DNA from: BOG-908 sp963692875
Lineage (GTDB): Bacteria > Pseudomonadota > Alphaproteobacteria > Acetobacterales > Acetobacteraceae
Assembly (NCBI GenBank): GCA_965198755.1
Contig: OZ240673.1
Span: 1,302,001-1,366,000 of the forward strand
Direction: 5' to 3'
Length of the DNA stretch: 64,000 bases
Made by a program: the position numbers and the translations under genes. The first letter of the stretch is position 1, and the number at the start of each line of letters is the position of its first letter. A model generated the notes under the pieces. The model did no database searches. It worked only from the letters and a program-made list of their open reading frames with translations, and was not told where the DNA came from. This document shows, piece after piece, positions 50,124 through 59,403 of this stretch.

Positions 50124-53100
50124 ATGGAGGCAGAGCGCGACGTGCGGGGCGATGCGACGCAGGTCGCAACCGAGATCCTGACCGACCCGGAGGAGCGCGA
50201 GGCGGCGGCGGGCGGTTTTCCGTCAGTCACGCTCGATGACAAATACGCGCGCTTCGACAACCGTGTGTTCCTGACCGGCATACAGGCCCTGGTGCGCCTG
50301 CCGCTGCTGCAGCGCCGGCGCGACCGTATCGCCGGCCACGACACCGCCGGCTTCATCTCCGGCTACCGCGGCAGCCCGCTCGGCGGCTACGACCTCGCAC
50401 TGTGGGCGGCCCGCAAGCACCTCGACGCGCACGACATCGTCTTCCAACCCGGCATCAACGAGGACCTCGCCGCCACCGCAGTGTGGGGCTCGCAGCAGGT
50501 CGGCCTGTTGCCGGGGGCGAAGAAGCAGGGCGTGTTCGGCCTGTGGTACGGCAAGGGGCCCGGGGTGGACCGCTCGTCGGACGTGCTCAAGCACGCGAGT
50601 TACGCCGGCGTACCGGCGCTGGGCGGCGCCATCGCGCTGTGCGGCGACGACCACGGCGCGCGCTCCTCCACGCTGGCGCATCAGAGCGACCTCGCTTTGA
50701 TCCATTTCGGCATGCCGGTGTTCAACCCGTCCACGGTGGAGGAGCTGGTCGCCTACGGCCTGGCCGCCTGGGCGATGAGCCGATACAGCGGCTGCTGGGT
50801 CGGCATGAAGGCGCTGACCGACACGGTGGAGGGCGGCGCCTCCATCCCGGCCGACATGGACCGCGCCATCTACGCCGCGCCGGAAGATTTCGAGCTGCCG
50901 CCGGGCGGACTGGGGCTGCGCGCCCGTAACGGCTCGGCGCTGGAGGTCGAGGCGCGGCATTTCGAACAGCGCCACCCCGCCGCCCAGGCCTGGGTGCGCG
51001 CCAACAAGCTGGACCGGCTGGCCTGGGGCGGCGCGCCGCGCAACCGGTTGGGCCTGGTCAGCACCGGGAAGGCGTACCTGGACGTGATTGAGGCGCTACG
51101 TGGCCTGGGGCTCGACGAGCACCGCTGCAGTGCCCTCGGCATTGCCGTCTACAAGGTGGGCATGGTCTGGCCGCTTGAGCCGGAACGGCTGCGCGCGTTC
51201 GCCGAGACCTGCGACGAGGTGTTCGTCGTCGAGGAGAAGCACCCGATCATCGAGGACCAGATCTCGACGATCCTCTACAACCAGCCCGCCCATTTGCGCC
51301 CGCGGCTGACCGGCAAGCTGGACGAGAACGCGCGGCCGCTGCTGCGCGAGGTGGGCGAGCTGGACCCCGACCTGCTGCTGCACGTCATCGCCGGGCGCCT
51401 GCGCGGCCGCATCGAGGACGATGCTCTCCGCGGGCGGTTCGATACCATCAAGCCGCTGCAGACCGGCATCCCCACCATCTCCTACGGCGTGAAGGATCTG
51501 CTACGGCCGCCGAGCTTCTGCGCCGGCTGCCCGCACAACACCTCCACCGTGGTGCCGGACGGCTCGATCGCCGGCGCCGGCATCGGCTGCCACATCATGG
51601 CCGCCGCCATGCCGGAGCGGAACACTATCGGCATCACCCATATGGGCGGCGAGGGCGCGCAGTGGATCGGCCAGGCGCCGTTCACCGACACGCCACACAT
51701 CTTCCAGAACCTCGGCGACGGCACCTACTTCCACTCCGGCCTGCTGGCCGTGCGCGCCGCCATCGCTGCCCGCGTGAACATCACCTACAAGATACTGGTC
51801 AACGGCGCGGTAGCGATGACCGGCGGCCAGACGGTGGAGGGCGAACAGTTCGCCGGCGACATCACCGCGCCGCACGTGGCCCACCAGCTGACCGCGGAAG
51901 GCTGCCAGCGCGTGGCGCTGGTCAGCGACGACGTCGCCCGCCACGACCGGGCAGACTACCCGCCCGCGGTGAGCTTCCACGCGCGCGAGGACCTCGACGA
52001 CGTGCAGCGCGAGCTGCGGGCGTTCACAGGCGTCAGTGCCATCATCTACGAGCAGGCCTGTGCCACTGAGAGCCGCCGCATGCGCAAGCGCGGCACCCTG
52101 CCCGACCCGGCGCAGCGCCTGTTCATCCACCCGGAGGTCTGCGAGGGCTGCGGCGATTGCGGTGTGCAGTCCAACTGCATCGCTATCGAGCCGCTGGAGA
52201 CGGTGCTCGGCCGCAAGCGCCGCATCAACCAGACGGTGTGCAACAAGGATTATTCCTGCGCCAAGGGCCTGTGCCCCAGCTTCATCAGCGTCATGGGCGG
52301 CAAGGTCCGCGCCCGTGCCGACGCCGATCCGGACGCGGCCGACCCGCTGGCACCCGACGTCTTGCATGGCGAGCAGTCGCTGATCGCTGCCCTGCCCGCG
52401 CCCGAGCTGCCGCGTATCGGCGAGGTGTACAACATCCTGCTTGCCGGCATCGGCGGCCAGGGTGTGGTGACGGTGGCCGCCCTGCTCGGCATGGCCGCCC
52501 ACCTGCAGGGGCTGCGGCTGACCGTGCTGGACAATTCGGGCCTCGCACAGCGCAACGGCTCGGTCACCAGCCACTTACGCTTAGGAGACGGCGCGGAACG
52601 GCACTCGCCGCGCATCCCCAACGGCGACGTGGACCTGGTGATCGGCGCCGACCCGATGGTGGTAGCGATCCCGGAGACGCTGGCCAAGCTCGGCCACGGC
52701 CGCAGCGCGGTGTTGCTCAACCGCTTCGTCTCGCCCAATGCGATGTTCGCGCGCGACGCCGACCTTGACCTCAGCTTCGACCCGCTGCTGGCCCGCGTCA
52801 TGCCGCGCGCCGACCAGGAGCGGGTGACCAGCATCGACGCCACCCGCATCGCCCAGGTGATGCTGGGTACTGCGGTCGGCGCCAACCTCTTCCTGGTGGG
52901 CTACGCCTGGCAGCGCGGCCTGATCCCGCTGCGCGAGGAACACGTCATGCACGCCATCGAGCTGAATGGCACCGAGGTGGCGATGAACAAGCGCGCCTTT
53001 GGGCTGGGCCGCATCGCCGCGGCGCGACCGGAGCTCGCCGCCTCCTGGCTGCGCGGCCACGAGGAGGTGCGCATCCCCGACAACCTCGGCGACCTGCTGG

Positions 53101-53717
53101 CCGACCGCATGCCGCGGCTGCGCGCCTGGGGCGGCGACGCCTGGGCCCGCCGCTACCGCGATTTGGTGTCGCGCGTGGAGGACGCGGAGGCCAAGCTGGC
53201 TGGCGCGGATGGTCGGCTGTCCCGCGCGGTGGCGCAGGTTGCCGCCAAGCTGATGACCTACAAGGACGAGTACGAGGTCGGCCGGCTGATGAGCGACCCC
53301 GCCTTCAAGCAGCGCCTGGCGGAGAACTTCGAGGGCGACTTCGAGGTGCACTACAACCTGGCCCCGCCGCTGTTCTCCCGGCGCGACGCGCGGACCAGCC
53401 GGCCGCGCAAGCGCCGCTTCGGGCCGGGCATGGCGCGTGGTTTCGCGCTGCTGGCGCGGCTGCGGGCGTTGCGCGGCACGAAGCTGGACGTGTTTGGCTA
53501 CGGCGCGCACCGGCGCATGGAGCGGCGCCTCGTCGACGAATACGCCGCGCTGGTGGACACGGTTCTGCGCGAGCTGACGCCGGCTCGGGAGGCGGAGGCG
53601 GAGGCTGTCTTGCGCGCGCACGACCAGGTGCGTGGGTTCGACGTGGTGAAGGAAGCGTCGGTGGAGCGGGTGCGGGCGGCGGTGCCGGAGTTGTTGGAGG
53701 CTTACAGGAGAAAGTGA
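50124..53717 (+). CDS. Fused indolepyruvate ferredoxin oxidoreductase (2-oxoacid:ferredoxin type)
   Basis: An about 1197-residue single-chain enzyme joining alpha/beta IorA-like parts and a gamma IorB-like domain. Thiamine diphosphate binding is seen near GITHMGGEGAQWIGQ; SFCAGCPHNTS is conserved; the ferredoxin-like cluster region has CEGCGDCGVQSNC and CNKDYSCAKGLCP; the gamma domain starts LLAGIGGQGVVTVAALLG. It oxidatively decarboxylates aryl or branched 2-oxo acids to acyl-CoA. Alphaproteobacteria carry this fused form. ATG 50124 is favoured by AAGGG nine bases upstream; 50115 and GTG 50049 are alternatives. Confidence 0.92.
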   Translation: MEAERDVRGDATQVATEILTDPEEREAAAGGFPSVTLDDKYARFDNRVFLTGIQALVRLPLLQRRRDRIAGHDTAGFISGYRGSPLGGYDLALWAARKHLDAHDIVFQPGINEDLAATAVWGSQQVGLLPGAKKQGVFGLWYGKGPGVDRSSDVLKHASYAGVPALGGAIALCGDDHGARSSTLAHQSDLALIHFGMPVFNPSTVEELVAYGLAAWAMSRYSGCWVGMKALTDTVEGGASIPADMDRAIYAAPEDFELPPGGLGLRARNGSALEVEARHFEQRHPAAQAWVRANKLDRLAWGGAPRNRLGLVSTGKAYLDVIEALRGLGLDEHRCSALGIAVYKVGMVWPLEPERLRAFAETCDEVFVVEEKHPIIEDQISTILYNQPAHLRPRLTGKLDENARPLLREVGELDPDLLLHVIAGRLRGRIEDDALRGRFDTIKPLQTGIPTISYGVKDLLRPPSFCAGCPHNTSTVVPDGSIAGAGIGCHIMAAAMPERNTIGITHMGGEGAQWIGQAPFTDTPHIFQNLGDGTYFHSGLLAVRAAIAARVNITYKILVNGAVAMTGGQTVEGEQFAGDITAPHVAHQLTAEGCQRVALVSDDVARHDRADYPPAVSFHAREDLDDVQRELRAFTGVSAIIYEQACATESRRMRKRGTLPDPAQRLFIHPEVCEGCGDCGVQSNCIAIEPLETVLGRKRRINQTVCNKDYSCAKGLCPSFISVMGGKVRARADADPDAADPLAPDVLHGEQSLIAALPAPELPRIGEVYNILLAGIGGQGVVTVAALLGMAAHLQGLRLTVLDNSGLAQRNGSVTSHLRLGDGAERHSPRIPNGDVDLVIGADPMVVAIPETLAKLGHGRSAVLLNRFVSPNAMFARDADLDLSFDPLLARVMPRADQERVTSIDATRIAQVMLGTAVGANLFLVGYAWQRGLIPLREEHVMHAIELNGTEVAMNKRAFGLGRIAAARPELAASWLRGHEEVRIPDNLGDLLADRMPRLRAWGGDAWARRYRDLVSRVEDAEAKLAGADGRLSRAVAQVAAKLMTYKDEYEVGRLMSDPAFKQRLAENFEGDFEVHYNLAPPLFSRRDARTSRPRKRRFGPGMARGFALLARLRALRGTKLDVFGYGAHRRMERRLVDEYAALVDTVLRELTPAREAEAEAVLRAHDQVRGFDVVKEASVERVRAAVPELLEAYRRK

Positions 53718-53755
53718 GGCCGTCTTTTTCGAGAAAAGAAACAAAAAGCTTTGTC
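53718..53755. repeat. LR repeat copy 30 (L arm, decayed)
   Basis: GGCCGTCTTTTTCGAGAAAAG then AAACAAAAAGCTTTGTCC; no R arm. It begins at the base after the IOR stop (TGA, 53715-53717). Confidence 0.78.
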
Positions 53756-53882
53756 CTGCGCTGGTCGGGGCGCTCAAGCTGTCCGCAGATGCGGGGCATT
53801 GCCGGCGGCATAGAGACGATAGAGCAGCCAATGCCATGGGACTTGGCGTGACGCTATGCGGGGCAGGTTGAGTATGAGATCA

Positions 53883-54086
53883 CTTATACCAACCCGCCTG
53901 AAGGTTGACCGTTCCGAAGCAAGCAAGGCCTTCTTTTCTGAAGAAAAGAAGCAAAAGACTTTTGTCTCCGCTGTCGCGGTCCGTTCCGGAGAGCGCGCGA
54001 CAGCGGAGTCAAAAATTTTTTGGTCCTTTTTTCAAAAAAGGACTGCTTGCTTTCTATGAGTTAGCATTGACGCCAGTTGGCATTAC
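53883..54086. repeat. LR repeat copy 31 (full length)
   Basis: Left end CTTATACCAACCCGCCTGAAG, L arm (CCTTC/GAAGC), central pair TCTCCGCTGTCGCGG with CGCGCGACAGCGGAGTC, R arm (GTCC/GGAC), right end TGAGTTAGCATTGACGCCAG to TTGGCATTAC. About 204 bp. Its right end abuts and truncates the following pseudogene. Confidence 0.95.
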
Positions 54087-54089
54087 ATT

Positions 54090-54531
54090 TTGTTCGCCGA
54101 CTACTACCAGTTCTATATCCAGGATGAAGCCGTAACCGGCGACCTGTCGAACAGCTGGAACGAGGAGGCGACTGCCCGATTGCTCGCCGTCGCACCTGGC
54201 ACGATTGGGATTGGCGCTGTCAGAAACATGGTCGTTCCGGTAGTCTTGAAATCCGTGACCAGGAGCCCAGCGATGACATCTCCGCCTGGGATCACGCGGT
54301 TGAGGACTCTCTCCCCGTGACGTCTGGACGCATCGTTGTCGCAGGATGCATTGACTATCTTCCGGATGCGGTGCGCGTAGAGGCTCCTTCGGAACTTACC
54401 GCGCAAGGGTGTCCTACGGATCGCTCAACACACTGTCCGAGGATGGATTGAGCGGAGCCGACCACTACAGGGTTCAGCTTTGGCCTGGACTTCTGGCTGA
54501 TGTTCTCATTTTGAAGTACCGCGCGATCTAG
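54090..54531 (+). pseudogene. Frameshifted, 5'-truncated small-protein gene (ComJ-like?)
   Basis: Three open pieces in different frames join into one protein: FADYYQFYIQDEAVTGDL...PGTIGIGAVRNMVVPVVLKS; then DISAWDHAVEDSLPVTSGRIVVAGCIDYLPDAV; then RVSYGSLNTLSEDGLSGADHYRVQLWPG ending at TAG 54529-54531. Two frameshifts, near 54255 and near 54395-54400, break it, and no start codon with a ribosome site remains because LR repeat copy 31 ends at 54086. The pattern resembles ComJ-type nuclease-inhibitor/immunity proteins; that family link is from memory and uncertain. Confidence 0.72.
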
Positions 54532-54687
54532 CTCTCGAGCTGAGAACAGACAGGGTTGGACGTCGACCGTAAGTCAGCCGCACGGCGGATACGACTACGC
54601 GTCGGCATGACTGGTGACGAGTTGCAGACTAGATGAGCGTGATCCGTCGCGTCTTCTGTACCGTCTTCCTGCGAGACGGCTGACGAC
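54532..54687. other. 156-nt gap, nothing recognised
   Basis: Non-coding sequence between the pseudogene and the convergent murI gene. No LR repeat, hairpin or gene remnant was identified. Confidence 0.4.
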
Positions 54688-55503
54688 TTATGGACGGCAG
54701 GCCTCGCCGCTTGTTTCAAGACGCATGACGCTCACCATCGTCAGTTGCGCCGCCGCCCAGCCTCGGCCGAGCAATCCCGTCTCCCGAGTCGCCAGCACTG
54801 ACCCGTCGAGGTCGCCGGGGGGGGCGTCGGCACCGTATCTGGCTGCCACCCGGCTGGTCTGGCGCGCCACCGCGCCCGCCGGATCCAGCCAAGCAACAGG
54901 TGCCGGCAGGCAGCCCTGTAGTTCTGGCAACAGCCACGCGTAGTGAGTACAGCCAAGCGCGACCGCGTCCAGCTCCGCACTACCCGCCTGCGCCAGCAAC
55001 GGTGCGACCTCGGCGCGGACTGCAGCTTTGTCGACGTGCTGGCCACCGAACCGCGCCTCGGCCAGCGCTGCAAGGTTGGCCGCACCATGGATCAGCACGC
55101 GGCAATCAGGCGCGTGCTGCTCTGCCAACGCGCGCAAATAGGGTCCACGCACGGTTGCCGGCGTGCCGAGCACGCCGATGGTGCGGGTGCGGCTGACCGC
55201 GGCGGCCGCCTTCACCGGCGGCACGCAGCCGACGAATGGCACCGCGTGTCGCGCCCGCAGCGCGGCCAAGGCGAGGGTGCTGGCGGTGTTGCACGCGATG
55301 ATCACCACGTCCGGTCGCACACGCGCAATGCCGGCGGCCACCACGTCCAGCACGCGCGCCAGAACATCGGCGTCCATCCGGCCGCCATAGGGAAAGCCCG
55401 CGTTGTCCATCACGTAGGTGATGCCGGCTTGCGGCATCTCTTGGCGGAGCTCCTGCACGATGCCTATGCCGCCTACACCGGAATCGAAGACGAGCAGGCG
55501 CAT
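54688..55503 (-). CDS. murI: Glutamate racemase
   Basis: A 271-residue cytoplasmic racemase that makes D-glutamate for peptidoglycan. Both catalytic cysteines are present (IACNTAST and LGCTHY) along with the start LLVFDSGVGGIGIVQEL. Positions 30-42 read YVMDNAGFPYGG where most MurI proteins have a D.AR.PYG pattern, so it may belong to a divergent branch or to an aspartate/glutamate racemase close to MurI. The 3' end (ETSGEACRP) extends slightly past the usual end. Confidence 0.85.
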   Translation of the reverse strand: MRLLVFDSGVGGIGIVQELRQEMPQAGITYVMDNAGFPYGGRMDADVLARVLDVVAAGIARVRPDVVIIACNTASTLALAALRARHAVPFVGCVPPVKAAAAVSRTRTIGVLGTPATVRGPYLRALAEQHAPDCRVLIHGAANLAALAEARFGGQHVDKAAVRAEVAPLLAQAGSAELDAVALGCTHYAWLLPELQGCLPAPVAWLDPAGAVARQTSRVAARYGADAPPGDLDGSVLATRETGLLGRGWAAAQLTMVSVMRLETSGEACRP

Positions 55504-55540
55504 GGCTTACAAGAACGCGACGGCGGTGGCTGGGCAAGGG

Positions 55541-55690
55541 TAAGCAAGCGTCTTCTTTTTCGAAAAAATAAGCAAAAAGCTTTTGTCCCGGCTGTCGCGG
55601 ACGGCTGAACGACACGCCTCAACCCGGCGCACCTACCGGGAACAAAAGTTTTTTGGTTCTTTTTTTTCAAAAAAGAACCGCTTCCTTCCT
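55541..55690. repeat. LR repeat copy 32
   Basis: L arm 55541-55585 with a slightly broken hairpin (TCTTC ... ATAAGC), centre GGCTGTCGCGGACGGC without its right half, R arm 55642-55684. It is in the divergent gap between murI and the DUF3297 gene. Confidence 0.92.
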
Positions 55691-55720
55691 TTGCCCGCCC
55701 CCCGCTTGTATTCTGCCCGC

Positions 55721-55981
55721 ATGCAAGACGACACGCCGCCCGACCGCCTGGCCCTCAACCCCAAGAGCCCCCACCACGACGCCGCCCTGCTCGAACGTGG
55801 AGTCGGCATACGGTTCAAGGGCGAGGAGAAGACCAACGTTGACGAGTACTGCGTCAGCGAGGGTTGGATACGCGTGGCCGTGGGCAAAACGCTGGACCGC
55901 CACGGATCCCCGCTCACCATCAAGCTGACCGGGCCGGTGGAGCCCTACTTCCGCGACGTGACGGACGCGGCGAAGGACTGA
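55721..55981 (+). CDS. DUF3297 family protein
   Basis: A small 86-residue protein with the whole DUF3297 sequence: DRLALNPKSPHHDAALLERGVGIRFKGEEKTNVDEYCVSEGWIRV and a C-terminal GSPLTIKLTGPVEPYF. It is common in alphaproteobacteria and usually a single gene. Function unknown. The stop lies at the start of the open frame of the exonuclease gene downstream, which suggests joint expression. Confidence 0.9.
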   Translation: MQDDTPPDRLALNPKSPHHDAALLERGVGIRFKGEEKTNVDEYCVSEGWIRVAVGKTLDRHGSPLTIKLTGPVEPYFRDVTDAAKD

Positions 55982-56076
55982 CAGCCATAGCGCCACCCTC
56001 GCCCGAGGCGCCCTCCGCCTCGTCATCGCCCGAAACGCAGCTGCCGTCCGCGTCGCCGCCGCAAGCTGCGTCCTGC

Positions 56077-56814
56077 GTGCGCGTCATCGACCTGGAGACC
56101 ACCGGCAACAGCTTCACGGATGGCGGCGTGGTCGAGGTGGGCTGGCAGGACGTGGCGTTGGGGCCAGACGGCGTCTGGTCGCTGCGCGGCGGCCCCGGGA
56201 CGGAGCTGGTGCAGCCTGGCAACCCGATCTCCGCCGTCACCTCGGCCATCCACCACATCATCGACGAGGACGTGGCCGACGCGCCGCCCTGGCAACTCGC
56301 CGCCCCGCCGGTGCTGCAGCCGGGCGGCTGCGCAGCGCTGGCGGCCCATCGCGCCAGCTTCGAGCAGCGCTGGTGCACACCGGCGCTCAGCGGCAACGCG
56401 CGCTGGGTCTGCACCTACAAATGCGCGTTGCGGCTGTTTCCGGACTCCCCCACCCACTCCAACCAGGGGCTGCGCTACCACCGCCGGCCGGTCGGGCTGG
56501 ACCGCGCCCTGGGTCTGCCGGCACACCGGGCGGGGCCGGACGCCTACGTCACCGCGCACCACCTGCGCGACATGCTGAACCTGGCGGGCCTCGCGCAACT
56601 GCTCGCCTGGTCCGCCGAGCCGGCGCTGCTGGTGCGTGTGCCGTTCGGGCCCAGCCGCGGCCGCACCTGGCGTGAGCTGGACGACGAGGCGCTGGCCCGG
56701 ATCATCGGTGGCGAAAGCGGCGGCAACCAGGACGTGGCGTTCACTGCGCGCACGGAGCGGACACGACGTGCGGGTGCCGCGCCGGAGGAGAACAAGCAGA
56801 CAATGCTTCTTTGA
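56077..56814 (+). CDS. DnaQ-like 3'-5' exonuclease domain protein
   Basis: About 245 residues from GTG 56077, chosen because it precedes RVIDLETTGNS; a longer Pro/Ser-rich leader upstream in frame may be translated from a rarer start. DEDD motifs: D-L-E-T-T, then SAIHHIIDEDV, HRASFEQRW, and the late LDRALGLPAHRAGPDAYVTAHHL (HxAxxD-type). It probably trims single-stranded DNA or RNA; an independent proofreading or repair role is possible. The C-terminal part is unlike DnaQ. It is adjacent to DUF3297, probably as one transcript. Confidence 0.8.
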   Translation: MRVIDLETTGNSFTDGGVVEVGWQDVALGPDGVWSLRGGPGTELVQPGNPISAVTSAIHHIIDEDVADAPPWQLAAPPVLQPGGCAALAAHRASFEQRWCTPALSGNARWVCTYKCALRLFPDSPTHSNQGLRYHRRPVGLDRALGLPAHRAGPDAYVTAHHLRDMLNLAGLAQLLAWSAEPALLVRVPFGPSRGRTWRELDDEALARIIGGESGGNQDVAFTARTERTRRAGAAPEENKQTMLL

Positions 56815-56836
56815 CGGAGACTCCTGCCGGCTCGTG

Positions 56837-57078
56837 TCGAGAAAGCAAGATCTGCTTTTTGAAAAAAAGCAGCAAAAAACTTTTGGTGCTGCTGTCGCGG
56901 AGTTTCCTGCAGCACGCAACCTAGTGAACAAGGATTTTGCGTATCCACGTTTCTCCTCGCCGTCTGGAATTCGACCTGTCTCGCATCGTTTGCAGCTGAA
57001 ACGACACGCGTCACCACGGCGCACCCAAAAGAGACAAAAGTTTTTGGTTCTTTTTTTCAAAAAAGAACCGCTTGCCTT
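56837..57078. repeat. LR repeat copy 33 with enlarged centre
   Basis: L arm 56840-56885 (CTGC/GCAGC), CTGTCGCGGA centre, then about 140 nt of extra sequence including an ACAAGGATTTTGCG remnant, then R arm 57033-57075. It lies between the exonuclease gene and the convergent GNAT gene. Confidence 0.85.
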
Positions 57079-57091
57079 TGCGACCAGAGAC

Positions 57092-57616
57092 TCACAACCA
57101 AGCCGTCACCGCCCGGCCCATGACGTAGTCGTCGAAGGTTGAAGCTCCCACTGTAAACGTGCGCGCTCCGATCACGCGGAAACCTTGGCGTTCGTAGAAG
57201 GCCACCGCGCGGGTGTTCGCCTTCATCACCCCCAGAACCAGGCGGGGCGCGCCGTGCAAAGCGGCTTCGGCTATGGCCAGGCGCATGAGCGCATGACCGA
57301 GGGCAGTGCCGTGGAAGCCGGAGAGCACGTAGATGCGCTGCACCTCGAGGTCGGCGGGCGACGCGGCAGCCAAAGTGGTCGGCATCAGCACCAGGTAGCC
57401 GACCGGGGCGCCAGTCGCTGATTGGGCCAGCCAGGTGGTGACAGCGGGGTCGGCCAGCCAGGCCTCGTAGGTGGCGGCGCTGTGTCGGTTGACGCAGTGG
57501 GCGAGAATGTCCGCGCCGGGGACCTTTTCAGCGTAGGTCTCCAGCATCGTGGCACTTCCCAGCAAGGAAAGGGCGGGCGCGTCGCCCGGGACGGCCTTGC
57601 GAATGGTGACGGTCAT
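57092..57616 (-). CDS. GNAT N-acetyltransferase
   Basis: A 174-residue GNAT domain: beta4 DLEVQRIYVLSGFHGTALGHALM (acetyl-CoA pyrophosphate loop, Q/RxxGxG/A type) and the final MKANTRAVAFYERQGFRVIGARTF. The acceptor cannot be predicted. ATG 57616 gives a typical start MTVTIRKAVPGDAPAL. It lies downstream of pdxH in the same direction, 38 nt away, so it may share its transcript. Confidence 0.9.
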   Translation of the reverse strand: MTVTIRKAVPGDAPALSLLGSATMLETYAEKVPGADILAHCVNRHSAATYEAWLADPAVTTWLAQSATGAPVGYLVLMPTTLAAASPADLEVQRIYVLSGFHGTALGHALMRLAIAEAALHGAPRLVLGVMKANTRAVAFYERQGFRVIGARTFTVGASTFDDYVMGRAVTAWL

Positions 57617-57654
57617 GCGGTCACTTCAGGCCGGGATTGGCTTAAGGATTTGGC

Positions 57655-58245
57655 TTAGGGATACAACTTCCGAGTCGACCACGCGTCGCCGTCGCGTTGG
57701 TAGATCGTCCGGTCGTGCAGCCGGTAGGGCATGTCCTGCCAGAACTCGAACAACTCCGGCCGGACGCGGTAGCCCGACCAATGCGGCGGGCGGGGGATGT
57801 CGTCTTCCGGGTAGCGCCGCTCCAGCTCCGCGACCCGCGCCTCGAGATCCGCGCGCGCCGCCAGCGGCCGGGACTGCTCCGACGCCCAGGCGCCCAGGCG
57901 CGAGACGCGCGCGCGGCTGGCGTAATAGGCGTCCGCCTCCGGCCCGCTCACCGGCTCGGCGCGGCCTTCGATGCGTATCTGCCTGGTCAGCGTCTTCCAG
58001 TGGAACAGCAGCGCCACGTAGGGATTGCCCGCCAACTCGCCGCCCTTACGGCTGAGCGTGTTGGTGTAGAACACGAAGCCCTCGCGGTCGGCGCCTTTCA
58101 GCAACACCATGCGTGCGCTGGGACGGCCCTCCCGCGTGGCGGTAGCCAAGGTCATCGCGTTGGGGTCGTTCACCTCGCGCTTGGCTGCCTCGGCGAGCCA
58201 GGCGTCGAACTGCGCGAACGGGTCGGTCGGTGGGTTATCCTGCAT
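57655..58245 (-). CDS. pdxH: Pyridoxamine 5'-phosphate oxidase
   Basis: A 196-residue FMN enzyme: RPSARMVLLKGADREGFVFYTN, SRKGGELAGNPYVALLFHW, RQIRIEGRAEPVS, SRLGAWASEQSRPL and the C-terminal PHWSGYRVRPELFEFWQ and LHDR motifs for PLP/FMN binding. It oxidises PNP and PMP to PLP. Its start is divergent from LR repeat copy 34 and the fabI gene. Confidence 0.95.
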   Translation of the reverse strand: MQDNPPTDPFAQFDAWLAEAAKREVNDPNAMTLATATREGRPSARMVLLKGADREGFVFYTNTLSRKGGELAGNPYVALLFHWKTLTRQIRIEGRAEPVSGPEADAYYASRARVSRLGAWASEQSRPLAARADLEARVAELERRYPEDDIPRPPHWSGYRVRPELFEFWQDMPYRLHDRTIYQRDGDAWSTRKLYP

Positions 58246-58252
58246 CGCGCTA

Positions 58253-58429
58253 GCTTATACCAATAAGCCTCAGTTTCGGCTCTCGAGTCGAAGAAGAAAG
58301 CAAGGCCTGCTTTTTTGAAAAAAAGCAGCAAAAAACTTTTGGTCCTGCTGTCGCGAAGGTTTTGCAGCGCGCGCCCAAGGGAAAAAGTTTTTTGGTTCTT
58401 TTTTCAAAAAAGGACCGCTTGGCTTGCCT
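58253..58429. repeat. LR repeat copy 34 (left outer end present)
   Basis: Left end GCTTATACCAATAAGCCTCA, L arm 58309-58341 (CCTGC/GCAGC), CTGTCGCGAAGG centre with TGCAGCGCGCGCCCAAGG tail, R arm 58384-58425. It is in the divergent gap between pdxH and fabI. Confidence 0.92.
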
Positions 58430-58560
58430 TACAGATCAATACTGCCACAGGCGCCGGGGCCACTTTTCCGCCGGACACCTAAGCTTGCCTTGCACGGGCG
58501 CGCCCGCCTGTGTCACCACCCTACCCCACCCGGCCCGAGCCCGCACCACCGAGGACGCCC

Positions 58561-59403
58561 ATGCCCGACTCCACCCAGACCCTGCCCGTGCGCGGAACGC
58601 TCATGCAGGGCAAGCGGGGCGTGATCATGGGTGTCGCCAACGACCGCTCGCTGGCCTGGGGCATCGCTGCCGCCTGCGCGGCACAGGGCGCCGAGATCGC
58701 CTTCACCTACCAGGGCGAGGCGCTCGGCAAGCGCGTCCGGCCGCTGGCGGCGGGCATCGGCGCCAGCCATGTGCACCCCTGCGACGTCACCGACGAGGCC
58801 AGCATCGACGCTGCCTTCGACGCCGTGCGCGCCGACTGGGGCACCATCGACTTCATGGTCCACGCCATCGGCTTCGCCGACAAGGCCTTCCTCCGCGGCC
58901 GCTACGTGGACACGCCGCGCGAGGCGTTCCTGCAGGCGCTCGACATCTCATGCTTCTCCTTCACCTCGGTCTGCCGGCGCGCCGCCGCGATGATGCCGCA
59001 GGGCGGCTCGCTGCTGACGCTGACCTATCTCGGCGCCGAACGTGTGGTGCCGCACTACAACGTCATGGGCGTGGCCAAGGCCGCACTGGAAGCCTCCGTG
59101 CGCTACCTGGCGATGGACCTCGGCGCATCCGGCATCCGGGTGAACGCGCTGAGCGCCGGGCCGGTGAAGACGCTGGCGGCCAACGGCATCGGCGATTTCC
59201 GCTACATCCTGCGCTGGAACCAGCTGAACAGCCCGATGGAACGCAACGTCGGCGTGGACGAGGTGGGCGGCGCGGGGTTGTACCTGCTATCGGATCTGTC
59301 CACCGCGGTGACCGGCGAGGTGCACCACGTGGATTGCGGCTACCATGTGATCGGGATGAAAAATCCGAACGCGCCGGACATCGCGGCAGTGAGCGAGGAT
59401 TAA
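58561..59403 (+). CDS. fabI: Enoyl-[acyl-carrier-protein] reductase (NADH), FabI
   Basis: A 280-residue short-chain-dehydrogenase-fold enzyme of fatty acid elongation. It has the FabI-specific cofactor site GKRGVIMGVANDRSLAWGIA, the SIxYLGAE region LLTLTYLGAERVVPHYNVMGVAKAALEA (catalytic Tyr and Lys), and GVDEVGGAGLYLLSDLS. ATG 58561 gives a plain start without signal peptide. Its TAA stop is fused to LR repeat copy 35. It is a triclosan-type target in other bacteria. Confidence 0.94.
   Translation: MPDSTQTLPVRGTLMQGKRGVIMGVANDRSLAWGIAAACAAQGAEIAFTYQGEALGKRVRPLAAGIGASHVHPCDVTDEASIDAAFDAVRADWGTIDFMVHAIGFADKAFLRGRYVDTPREAFLQALDISCFSFTSVCRRAAAMMPQGGSLLTLTYLGAERVVPHYNVMGVAKAALEASVRYLAMDLGASGIRVNALSAGPVKTLAANGIGDFRYILRWNQLNSPMERNVGVDEVGGAGLYLLSDLSTAVTGEVHHVDCGYHVIGMKNPNAPDIAAVSED

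Noticed and set aside
58109..58318. A 69-codon frame overlapping pdxH and ending in repeat copy 34 (tail KQGLLF)
   Set aside because: It lies antisense within pdxH and uses the repeat only for its stop; no independent evidence of coding.
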